A stretch of DNA of 64,000 nt. Source: Incurvaria masculella. Lineage: Eukaryota > Arthropoda > Insecta > Lepidoptera > Incurvariidae. Within the stretch, counting starts at the first letter, position 1. Every line of letters starts with the position of its first letter. The position numbers and the translations under genes were made by a program. Below, one piece after another: positions 46,290 through 56,757 of the stretch. The DNA lies in the NCBI GenBank assembly GCA_946894095.1, contig OX335643.1:9349036-9413035 (forward strand), written 5' to 3'. The notes beneath the pieces are model-generated. The model ran no database searches, was not told where the DNA came from, and saw only the letters and a program-made list of their open reading frames with translations.

Positions 46290-46385
46290 ATAATAGAGGA
46301 TTCAAAAGATGAATTCGGAACGCGCAACATAGAATGTTTGTTGAAATAAATGGCGGCCTGTGCAGTTGTTACGTGTGCTTACGTT
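46290..46385. repeat. Copy of the SINE-adjacent module
   Basis: GAACGCGCAACATAGAATG, GTTTGTTGAAATAAATGGCG and CCTGTGCAGTTGTTACG match 4858-4945. Confidence 0.5.
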
Positions 46386-46497
46386 TCGTTGGAACTCGGA
46401 AATTTAATTATTTATTTATTCCGTCAAAAACCAAGTCTTGTTCCGTCAACACAACCCCTTCAATACGTCTGCACATATGTTTGCATGCGGCAGGTAG

Positions 46498-46799
46498 TTT
46501 TTAGGGTTCCGTACCCAAAGGGTGAAAACGGAACCCTATTACTAAGCGTCCGCTGTCCGTCCGTCCGTCCGTCCGTCCGTCCGTCCGTCTGTCACAGGGC
46601 TGTATGTCAGGGACCGTAATAAGTTGAAATTTTTACAAAGTGTGTATTTATTTTTCCGCTCTAACAACAAATAGGTAAAACTAAAAAATAATAAAAATTA
46701 AAAGGGGGCCCCATACAGAAGCATATTTTCTTGTGTGAAATCTTGTACGATGGTACGGAACCCTTCGTGTGCGAGTCCGACTCGCACTTGGCCGGTTTT
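46498..46799 (-). repeat. GGTTCCGTACC family, full length, inverted
   Basis: In reverse it runs from CGGCCAAGTGCGAGTCGG to GGTACGGAACCCTAAA. It contains a CCGT tetramer run at 46556-46588 on the plus strand, an expansion of the family's GGACGGAC motif. Confidence 0.8.
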
Positions 46800-47249
46800 G
46801 AAAATTTGAAACAGCGGGTTCCATAGGAGGCGCCCTCGATGCCATATCTCCTCCCTTTTTGTTCACACCGCGTGACACGTGACTTATCCGTGCCTCGCGT
46901 CTAGAAGACACACACCTAGCACTGACGACGACGGCGTACGACTTACGGTTTCGACCGCCTAAGACAGTATGCTGCTAGTTAGATTGCGGCGAGGGTGTGG
47001 GGGCGGTCTGCCGCCACCCTCGCGCCCCCACCGCCCGCCGCGACCCCGCGGGGCGCGCGCACCCGAGGGAAATTATTGTTGGGATTTAGAGGGTTCCGCA
47101 TGCGTGCAGGAATAAAACACGAATTGAACTGTCATAGTTCACGAACGCCGGCCCGCATAAAAAGCTCGCCGTGCGATATTAATTTTTGCACAGAGTTCTG
47201 TGGTAAAAGTCAGATCAATGGTAAATAGTAACCCAAAGGCCTTTTTCAC
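46800..47249. other. GC-rich stretch with a LINE-tail-like fragment
   Basis: GATGCCATATCTCCTCCC at 46838 resembles AATGCCATATCTCCTTCC at 48595, suggesting small LINE tail remnants. GC-rich at 46980-47065. Confidence 0.35.
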
Positions 47250-47405
47250 CTACTGCTGTTTAGCTTAATCGCCACATATTAAGGGCCTTTCTTAGCAGCT
47301 TGCAATCAATACCACTACAAGACAATCAGCACTTTAGTAATAAAGGCCTTTTAAGTGCCGATTAAAATAACCAAGCACTTGGTGAAAACCAGGCTAAGAG
47401 TCATT
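47250..47405. repeat. Uninterrupted repeat (empty MITE insertion site)
   Basis: TACTGCTGTTTAGCTTAATC, a single TTAA at 47279-47282, then GGGCCTTTCTTAGCAGC and ACTTGGTGAAAACCAGGCTAA. It is the same repeat that is split by a MITE at 19831-20380. Confidence 0.8.
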
Positions 47406-48324
47406 ACCACCTATGATATAGCCGCAAGGCCAGTTTAGGAGGTATCGTTCGTCGTGCAAGTACTAATCAATTGTCGATCCTATTTGCGTGCATGTATTAT
47501 TATTGTTAGTATTTTAAGTTCTTGTAAACTGTTCTATCTGCATATGTTCGTGTAAATAAATAAACTCTATCTGGATATAAAACCGACACCCGAAAGACGC
47601 TCCCCGAAATTGTGCACTTTTGCCTCATTCCAAACGACATCATGATGAAATAATGTTCCAAAACATTGTCAGTGTCAATAAAACGAGAAAAATTAAATAA
47701 GTCGCCCCTCGAGCGAGTGCCCCCGCGCACCCCCGACGCCCCCCCTCACCGCGCCCGATGGCGCCGTATTTTAAAAAAGTTAGGGCGCGAGTTGACACTT
47801 GCACGAATTTAACCTTCCATTGTATTAATTATTCAGCGCTGGAAGGTTTTTTAGGGGTTTCGCTGCTCCGAGGTGGGTCGTTCGTTACCTCAGCCCGGCG
47901 AAGGCAATTTGCTTTGAAATAAGCCGAGAGGGATCTGCGGGCGGGGGACAGCGGGGCAAGGCGAGGTGCATTCTTTAGCAGTATATTTTCCTGCGGTGCG
48001 AGATCGTGTTCGTTTTAAAAGTGAGAAAAGTTAATTAAATTTTTGAGATTATTTTTGTTGTAGGCTTAATTAAAGTGTTGCTGGAATACGAATTAGATTC
48101 AATAGAGAGTAGCGCGGAGCGGAGTTTAATTCGACACGCAACTCGACCAACGTTTGTTTGGAAATGAGATAATAAATTTAAACACGGTGCGAATTTGAAT
48201 TTTAATTGGCTATTTCCAATAGTATTTTTTTATATCCTGTTCAACGAATTCGTTACGAATACCAAACTTGGCCCGAATTTATGGATAATTGGATATTGTA
48301 GCGTCTCTAACAGAGAATGCTATC
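47406..48324. other. Stretch with GC-rich island
   Basis: GC-rich at about 47700-47770 and 47930-47965; otherwise AT-rich. No gene recognised. Confidence 0.4.
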
Positions 48325-48500
48325 GTAACTGCATAAAGCTGCCCCTCCTTAGCGTCACCTCAACGCAGAACAGGCAGGGAATGCACCCATTAACTTTCGA
48401 TATTCCAAAAAATACGAACCAACCGATCCTCTAGATACTTGTATCCATAAGGCGGTAAACTATGGAATAGAATCCCTGCCGAGGCCATTGTCCTTCAAAA
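48325..48500 (+). pseudogene. Second LINE C-terminal remnant
   Basis: It aligns with 28860-29060 at the DNA level (GAACAGGCAGGGAATGCAC; CCGATCCTCTAGATACTTG; GGTAAACTATGGAATAGAAT). Translation is broken by stops. It is a decayed non-LTR fragment. Confidence 0.5.
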
Positions 48501-48643
48501 ACTGCGCAAAGAAGTAGCTGGCAGGCCGGAATGGTTTTCGTTAAGATTGATTGGTAGTTTTTGAACATCGGAGACAGCCTTCAGACAGTTTCTCAATGCC
48601 ATATCTCCTTCCTTTTTATCTATGACCACGCTTAACATAAAAC

Positions 48644-48684
48644 AATATTTAATTTCACTATTAATGATAGTGAAATTAAATATT
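48644..48684. repeat. Perfect 17-bp-arm hairpin
   Basis: AATATTTAATTTCACTA, loop TTAATGA, TAGTGAAATTAAATATT. Confidence 0.85.
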
Positions 48685-49264
48685 ACGGCCAAGGCGTCTA
48701 CGTACTGCACCTCTACCCATCCCACATATCAAACGTTACCTATTTCGTTCAGCCACTTTGTAAGATATTGAAACACAATCTATTCGGTGACGACGGCGCG
48801 GAGCGGGACGTACCCTCCGCCACGCGCGTATACTCTAACTTTTCAATTGCAACTTTTGATGGCTTCCCGAATGTAATAATAATTGTATATCGAGATGCGA
48901 GATGACGGGCTGCAGGGGAGACGCGAATCATCAAATAGTACAAAAGAAAGAACGGCTTTGTGAAGGCGGAAAATTGAGTTAGAGTGTTCTGTTCTGCTTC
49001 GCGCCGCCCACCGCCGCCGCCGCCGCCGCCGCCGCCTCAGGCTTCCCGCCCACTTTGTATTTACATGTATTTATGGAGACTTCGTTGGGGAAGAATAGTG
49101 CACAAAGGACAGCGGGCGAGCTGTATGGGGTCGGCAGTGAGGTGAGAACCTGCCGCCGCGGTGACCACTTGTACAGTACGCCTCAAAGTGTTTTCAGTTT
49201 TACACCATGAGCTTTCTGGAATTTCTGCTGAAATGGGTTCACGTATCTTTGTTGCTCGGGCCAT
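48685..49264. other. Stretch with CCG microsatellite
   Basis: A CCG trinucleotide run at about 49006-49036; otherwise no feature recognised. Confidence 0.5.
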
Positions 49265-49610
49265 GGCGCCCACCGTCGTAACATTAGCCCAACACACCGC
49301 ATTCCCGAAGGAATTGGTTGCCATGCAGGACCTTCCCTTCATGAGCACAGCTACATTGAACAAGATGGAAATCGCGGGCAATACTTACTGCCGTTTCGAC
49401 TTTCTTTTTATCCAATGCGATGGGTTCAACCCGGGTCGGGTTAACCCTACCGATTAGGTGGTTTTCATGGATCCCGAGACATGGAGTTTCGTGATAAAGT
49501 GCACTTACCCAACTCATAAAGTGGACAGGTGGAGTGCACTAATGGGTCGGGGATTTGAATCCATGAACGTTGGCATGTAAAGCAAATCGCCGTGCTTCTA
49601 AGCTACGAGT
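49265..49610 (-). repeat. Diverged SINE, inverted
   Basis: The body in reverse (ATTCCCGAAGGAATTGG, ATGCAGGACCTTCCC) runs to a degenerate head (GATTTGAATCC, TAAGCTACGAG). It forms a tail-to-tail style pair with the next copy, which is in the opposite orientation. Confidence 0.7.
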
Positions 49611-49658
49611 GATCATAAAAGTATTAGCTACTTCCTCGGCGTTGAAGATATTTCCTCT

Positions 49659-50032
49659 CCTATGGTGGCTCAGGAGCGGGTGTACTTGTCCTTCATCCCA
49701 GAGGTCTCGGTTGAAATCCCGCTCCATTCATGCACTTCTTTCTCTATCTGAGTTAAATACGTGCATTTCTTTACGAACCCGCGAGTTGATATATGGTTCG
49801 CAATCAAGCTAAAACTGTAGGTCCCTTTCGCCTACTAGTTGGTAGGGTTAAGTTCATGAGAAGATGGTCAAAGCGGCAATGAAAAATTTTCCGTGTTCAG
49901 TACAATGTAGCCATGTTTATAAAGGGAAGGTCCTGATATGGCACCTAATTCCTTCGGGAATGAAGTGCGTGGCCGAATATCATGACGGAGGTTGTGGAAT
50001 TAGCCATCCATGTCCAGTCACATACAAAAAGT
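49659..50032 (+). repeat. Diverged SINE
   Basis: Head TATGGTGGCTCAGGAGCGGG and TCGGTTGAAATCCC, then body with deletions, ending TCCAGTCACATACAAAAAG. Confidence 0.7.
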
Positions 50033-51154
50033 ACTTCAACACCTTTCCTGAATACATTCTAGTATAGAGAATCATTTAAAGAATAATTTGAAGACCTTTT
50101 TGACTATCTCACGGGAACATAGTGTTTAGAGGAGCTTTTTTTTGTTTAATAGAGTTTTGTAATAATAAAGAACACATGTAAAAATAAATGAGCCGTCATC
50201 CGTATGTCAGCCGTCGGGCTGCGCGACGCCACGACTCTCGAGGCGACGCGGCCGTCGGCGCCGTTCGCTCGCAGATTATTTTCTGCACGGATGCGCGCGT
50301 GAAAAGCTTTTTTCCGAGAGCATAAACTAGCGCCAGCGATAAGTCGCGTTTCGTGCCCGATATGAATCTTCCCTCGGCTCGCTTTCAGGTGATGTATACT
50401 TTCCTATTTCCTAACCCGCGGTCCCCTCGCGCGCCTCCCTAATGTCCCGCCGCTACCTGCCCGGCGGCGTGCACCGAGCTGAAGGAACGCACGTGCGGGC
50501 GAAATGCACTAACATTTGCTCCCCATGCGACCTTCATCCGGCACACCCGCCGCAGAGAATCTGAGCACCCTTCGTTGTTGACATTGGGCTTTTGAGAACT
50601 GCTCAAACTCGTTTCCTTGCCGCACCGCCAGGATATAGCACTGCCTATCGGGGGATGCTTTTCCTGAAACCTACATTGGGAGTTTTCTAACGTACTCTTC
50701 TGCACCTAATTATGGTACCTCGCGAGGTGAGGTTGAATTTTTGGATTTTGGCACCTTTACTTTCTCAGCACAGCCTATCCATATTGTTCTTTCATAAAAA
50801 AAACATCTACCTGCATCAGGCTGACAGAGTATGCAATAATTTTGCCGCTATAATAACAAATAGGTAACATTTCAAAATAATAAAAAATAATACAAAAACA
50901 TGTTTTTTTGTGGTAAATCATCCGGTTTTTTTGCAATAAATTTCAAAATAAAGTTCAGCAGTGACGGGACCCTTGGGACGTGGAACACGTTAACGTTTGA
51001 CCGGTTTCTACCTACAAACATGATATGGAAAAGCGATTCACGAAAAAAATTTCACCCGAGTCTAAAGCATCCTTTATCAGCCCAATTTGGCGGCACCGCG
51101 CGCAAGCTATAGGCCAATGAATGAAGCTAAAATTTGGGGCTTACCAAAGCACTA
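50033..51154. other. Stretch with GC-rich island
   Basis: GC-rich at about 50205-50560. The minus-strand frame at 50439-50705 has no recognisable motif. Bordered on the right by the inverted-repeat structure. Confidence 0.4.
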
Positions 51155-51740
51155 AATCGTCCGTCCATGAAATCTTCAGTTATGTGTACAAATATAGGTT
51201 TTAAAAATGAATGACTCAGAATCCAACAATTTTTTTTCCCGGAACATAGGTATTTTGGCCAAAAACACTAAATATTCGGTATCATTTGCAGCAAAAATGG
51301 CCCGCCAAATATCTTTTCTATGTCTAACAAAATAGGTTAATAGGTATATATGTTTTCAGGAATCCAACATTTTTTTTACACGAAAGCGAGTATTTTTTTT
51401 TAAATACACAGTTTTCGCTCTCATAAACTCGGCAGAATTGGGCAGCCCAATCTGTCGTCACACATTGGTTTTTAATTCTTATCAGATCGATAATTTCAAC
51501 GAATCCAACAAATTTGTTACTGGCAACACATATATTTTGCTAATGGCCAAATAAAGTAAACGGCATAATTTGCCCGCCCATTTTTTTAATTATAATGATA
51601 ATAAATGATATAGACGAACATACTTTTAACAGAATCCAACAAAAAATTTACATGCCAGTCAGTTTTGCAGCGTATAACGTAACATTGAATTTCGCGCTAA
51701 AATAGCTCGGCGAAAGCGGGTGGTAGGCGGCGCGGTGCGG
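51155..51740. repeat. Left arm of ~9.9-kb inverted-repeat structure
   Basis: Reverse complement, with divergence, of 60445-61016: CGTCCGTCCATGAAATCTTC against GAAGATTTCATGGACGGGCG at the outer end, and CAGTTTTGCAGCGT with GAATTTCGCGCTAAAA at the inner end. It holds four subrepeats marked by GAATCCAACA at 51219, 51360, 51501 and 51632 (steps 141, 141, 131). Confidence 0.85.
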
Positions 51741-52007
51741 AGGCAGGGCGGCGCGGTGGCGTAGGAACGGTTGCGGCGGTAATAAAGGGTTTAGCCTGTG
51801 TTAGTGATACCAATTACGAAGTAATTATTAGTATTATCTTTGGTGATACTTATGTATAGTTCGTTTTCATGCGTAGTACCTGCATAATGGACAAGAGTTT
51901 ATAAAGTGTTATGTGAAATTTAAATTAATTAATTCGCCAATTTGATAAAGGTATTATTCTTTTGTAATTTACACATGAAAATTTATTAATTAATGCGATA
52001 ATTAAAC

Positions 52008-53042
52008 TTACAAAATATAAAAGATTTCATCCAATTTTTCTCTACAAAGCAATTTTGTAGACGCCATTACGCTCGCTGCATTTCCTCGCTGTATAGCCAG
52101 TCCGACCCTCTGTCGAAAATATCTTCCAGATCGGTAATCGCCTGAACATTCTTTTAATTTAGAACCCAAGTTTTTGACAAATAATTTTGTATCCTTACTC
52201 CAAACACCTAAAGTCTCGACCGCAAAAGCAACGAACTCATAATTTACTTTAATTGCCGAATATTTTGAGTGTTTTAATCTTGCAGCAGTTTCTGCTGCTG
52301 CTCCTGACGTGCGAGCGGTCGAACTAACATATGAGGCCGCCAATGTATCTACGCATGTGGCGTCCCACACCAGAGCCCCGCCTTTGTCCCATGGAATTAT
52401 GGTCATGCCATCTGGTCTCTTTCCATCATCCCTACTCAGGCCCACCGGCTCTAATAATAATGGAATATTTGCAGAGGAAAGTGCTCTTTTAATTAGTTGG
52501 TTGAGGGTTGCATGACGTGAAAATCTGCCTGCACATTTCAGGCAACTTAATCCATGGCGTCCTTTGGTATCGACCATAATGCCGCAACTGCACTTATGCG
52601 GCAGGCACATGTCGCAACCAATGCGAAGAGCGATGACAATTCTTAGGCAATTATTATCCAAAAAAGTGCCGGTGTGCGATGATGGTATGGCGTGAAGCCA
52701 TGCACCAGCCTCTGGTGTGGACACTGCGCGGATACGCGCCTGTTCTACAATTGAGTCGGAATTTAAAAGTACGTTGTGCAACCGTTTTACAACGGATGCA
52801 TCCCAAAGTTTTTGTGAGCTTAGATTTGATGGGAGTTCTTCACCTGGGCACAAGCTTTTCCAGGCATTTAAAGCTTCGTTCAAATGGCAAATCACATTCT
52901 CGTCACTATTTCTGGTTAATATGGCTGTGACAAGATCTGCGACTCCAAATGCTGACGCCAAAAATGCAGGTATTCCAATGTCAGTGAACCGGCGTACTCC
53001 AAGGCCACCTTTTGTAATTGCTAGTGATCGTCGAATATACAC
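52008..53042 (-). CDS. Restriction-like endonuclease/C-terminal ORF of a retroelement, RT core missing
   Basis: A 344-residue frame in the style of C-terminal portions of non-LTR-type RT polyproteins. Residues 13-30 (GLGVRRFTDIGIPAFLAS) resemble the segment after the RT thumb. A Cys-His cluster follows: CSC at about 151-153 and HGLSC at about 163-167. Then RPDG at 209-212, WDATCVD at 226-232 and a downstream KY at 260-261, an order like the zinc knuckle plus PD-(D/E)xK nuclease of R2-type elements. The end has QRGNAASV. Family knowledge: such nucleases nick the target for reverse transcription. There is no YxDD or other RT motif upstream, so this is a 5'-truncated copy or a stand-alone domain. 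It lies just inside the left arm. The nuclease assignment is by motif order only; catalysis is unproven. Confidence 0.7.
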   Translation of the reverse strand: MYIRRSLAITKGGLGVRRFTDIGIPAFLASAFGVADLVTAILTRNSDENVICHLNEALNAWKSLCPGEELPSNLSSQKLWDASVVKRLHNVLLNSDSIVEQARIRAVSTPEAGAWLHAIPSSHTGTFLDNNCLRIVIALRIGCDMCLPHKCSCGIMVDTKGRHGLSCLKCAGRFSRHATLNQLIKRALSSANIPLLLEPVGLSRDDGKRPDGMTIIPWDKGGALVWDATCVDTLAASYVSSTARTSGAAAETAARLKHSKYSAIKVNYEFVAFAVETLGVWSKDTKLFVKNLGSKLKECSGDYRSGRYFRQRVGLAIQRGNAASVMASTKLLCREKLDEIFYIL

Positions 53043-53203
53043 ATGTAAATGAGTAAAATACTTTGGTAAAGGTTGAATACAATTTGAGTTATTTTATTTT
53101 AATGCAAGATTATTCCGCAAAGATAAATCACTGAAATTAGATAAACTGCATATTTATAATTCACAAATTGATTCACGGTGGATTATACATACATTCATGA
53201 ATG

Positions 53204-53227
53204 AAGAACGTGATATATCACGTTCTT
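53204..53227. repeat. 24-bp perfect palindrome
   Basis: AAGAACGTGATA followed by its exact reverse complement with no loop. It sits between the endonuclease-like ORF and the tandem array. Confidence 0.9.
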
Positions 53228-56200
53228 GGATTCAGTGCCGCACTAGCTTAGTACGATAAAGTATATTTACTTATTGAATTATGTTGTGCCTGGGCCTCAG
53301 GGCAAGTAGGAGCCGAAAGCGATAGACCCGAGCACGCCTGTAAAATACCCCGCAATTCGCTTGCACCGGTCATATAATACTGACCATACATTTAAAAGTA
53401 TGGAACATTTACTGTTTCGAGCGTATTCAAATGCGAATATCTAGTTAATTACTCATCAGATTTTAGTGAAGTTTCATCAATTCAAATAACACGTTAAAAA
53501 CTCCATAAGCATGAAAAAAGATCGTCGGTGTATAAAGTACCGGTGAAAATGTCTCAAAACAATTTTTTAAATTTTAAATGTATGAAAATATATATACCGT
53601 CCATCTTTTTTGTTTATGGCGTGCTATCTATAATGGTGAAAATCTCATTTAAATCTGACCATTAATTTCCGAGATATTCGCATGTGAATACTGTCGAAAC
53701 ACTAAATTTTCCATACATTTAAAACTTAAAACAATTTTTGAAAGGCATTTTCACCGATCTAAAAAAAACATGAAAAATGTGGTCTATATCGAATATAGAT
53801 AACGTTGGATCGGTGAAAATGCCTTTAACAATGTTTTAAATGTAAAGATATTGAAAAATTACTGTTTTGAGTGCATTCAAATGCGAATATCTCGTAAATT
53901 AGTCGTCAGATTTTAATGAAGTTTTCATCATTTTAAATAACACGTCAACGACTCCATGAGCATGAAAAACAGGCCATGTGCGAGTCTGACTCGCACACGA
54001 AGGGTTCCGTACCGTCGTACAAGACATAACACAAAAAAGTTTTGTGTGTAATTTTGACTATTTTTTTATTCCATATTTTTTGCTTATGGAGTATTTAACG
54101 TGCTATCTCTAATGGTGAAAACCTCATTGAAATCAGTATATACGGTACATACATTTGTAGCGGTATAAATGCCTCTTTCTTTAAATTTCTTCAACAATTT
54201 TTGAAAATTTTAAATGTGTTATTTGTTTGCTCAAGGCGTCTTCAACCTGTTATTTTGAATGGTCAAAACTTTATTTAAATCTGACCATTAATTTCTGAGA
54301 TATTCGCATGTGAATACTGTCGAAACAGTACATTTTCAATACATTTAAAACTTAAAACAATTTTTAAAAGGCGTTTTCACCGGTTTAAAAAACATGAAAA
54401 ATGTGTTCTATTACGAAAATAGAAAACGTTGGATCGATACAAATGGCTTTAACAATGTTTTAAATGTAAAGGTATTGAAAATTTACTGTTTTAAGCGCAT
54501 TCGAATGCGAATATCTCGTGAATTAGTCGTCAGATTTTTATACAGTTTTCATCATTTAAAATAACACGTGAACGACTCCATGAGCATGAAAAACCGGCCA
54601 TGTGGGAGTCTGACTCGCACACGAAGGGTTCCGTACCGTCGCACAAGACATAACACAAACAAGTTTTGCATTTAATTTTGACAATTTTTTTATTCCATAT
54701 GTTTTTCTTATGGAGTCTTTGACGTGCTATCACTAATGGTGAAAACGTCATTAAAATCTGTAAATATGGTACATACATTTGCATCGGTATAAATGCCTCT
54801 TTCTTTAAAATTCGTTTAATAACCATTGAAAATTTTAAATGTGTAAAAATATAAATACCGTTGATCTTTGTTTGCTCATGGAGTCTTAAACATATTATTT
54901 TGAATGGTCAAAACTTTATTTAAATCTGACCATTAATTTCTGAGATATTCGCATGTGAATACTGTCGAAACAGTACATTTTCAATACATTTAAAACTTAA
55001 AACAATTTTTAAAAGGCGTTTTCACCGGTCTAAAAAAAACATGAAAAATGTGGTCTATATCGAATATAGATAACGTTGGATCGGTGAAAATGCCTTTAAC
55101 AATGTTTTAAATGTAAAGGTATTGAAAAATTACTGTTTTGAGTGCATTCAAATGCGAATATCTCGTAAATTAGTCGTCAGATTTTTATACAGTTTTCATC
55201 ATTTAAAATAACACGTGAACGACTCCATGAGCATGAAAAACCGGCCATGTGGGAGTCTGACTCGCACACGAAGGGTTCCGTACCGTCGCACAAGACATAA
55301 CACAAACAAGTTTTGCATTTAATTTTGACTATTTTTTTATTCCATATTTTTTGCTTATGGAGTATTTGACGTGCTATCTCTAATGGTGAAAACCTCATTG
55401 AAATCAGTATATACGGTACATACATTTGTAGCGGTATAAATGCCTTTCTTTGAAATTTCTCCAACATTTTTTGAGAATTTTAAATGTGTTATTTGTTTGC
55501 TCAAAGCGTCTTCAACCTGTTATTTTGAATGGTGAAAACTTTATTTAAATCTGACCATTAATTTCTGAGATATTTGCATGTGAATACTGTCGAAACAGTA
55601 CATTTTCAATACATTTAAAACTTAAAACAATTTTTAAAAGGCGTTTTCACCGGTCTAAAGAAAACATGAAAAATGTGTTCTATTACGAAAAAAGAAAACG
55701 TTGGATCGGCACAAATGGCTTTAACAATGTTTTAAATGTAAAGGTATTGAAAATTACTGTTTTGAGTGCATTCAAATGCGAATATCTCGTAAATTAGTCG
55801 TCAGATTTTTATACAGTTTTCATCATTTAAAATAACACGTGAACGACTCCATGAGCATGAAAAACCGGCCATGTGCGAATCTGACTCGCACACGAAGGGT
55901 TCCGTACCGTCGTACAAGACATAACACAAAAAAGGTTTATGTGTAATTTTGACTATTTTTAATTCCAAATTTTTTGCTTACGGAGTCCTTGACGTGCTAT
56001 CTCTAATGGTGAAAACCTCATTGAAATTAGTATATATGGTACATACATTTGTATCGGTATAAATGCCTTTCTTTAAAATTCCTTCAAAAAATTTTGAAAA
56101 TTTTAAATATGTTATTTGTTTGCTCATGGCGTCTTCAACCTGTTATTTTGAAGGGTTAAAACTTTGTTTAAATCTGACCATTAATTTCTGAGATATTCGC

Positions 56201-56675
56201 ATGTGAATACTGTCGAAACAGTACATTTTCAATACATTTAAAACTTAAAACAATTTTTAAAAGGCGTTTTCACCGGTCTAAAAAAACATGAAAAATGTGT
56301 TCTATTACGAAAATAGAAAACGTTAGATTGGTACAAATGCCTTTAACAATGTTTTAAATGTTAAGGTATTGAAAATGTACTGTTTTGAGCGCATTCAAAT
56401 GCGAATATATCGTAAATTAGTCGTCAGATTTTAATGAAGTTTTCATCATTTTAAATAACACGTCAACGACTCCATGAGCATTAAAAACCGGCCATGTGCG
56501 AGTCTGACTCGCGCACGAAGGGTTCCGTACCGTCTTACAAGGCAAAACACAAAAAAGTTTTGTACGTAATTTTGACTATTTTTTAATTCCATATTTTTTG
56601 CTTATGGAGTATTTGACGTGCTATCTCTAATGGGGAAAACCTTATTTAAATCTATAAATACGGTAAATACATTTG

Positions 56676-56704
56676 CATCGGTATATATATTATATATACC
56701 GATG
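56676..56704. repeat. 29-bp perfect hairpin at the RT insertion junction
   Basis: CATCGGTATATATA, T, TATATATACCGATG. The left half is normal array sequence (GCATCGGTATA); the right half is its mirror, immediately before the RT-homologous sequence. Confidence 0.9.
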
Positions 56705-56757
56705 TATAATATCCAACATGGTATACACCATCTTTAATAAAAATAATAAATGAAAAA

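Noticed and set aside
54530..55467. Two related 96-98-residue minus-strand frames ending in the same peptide
   Set aside because: They are translations of successive tandem-array units; similarity reflects the DNA repeat, and other units break the frame.
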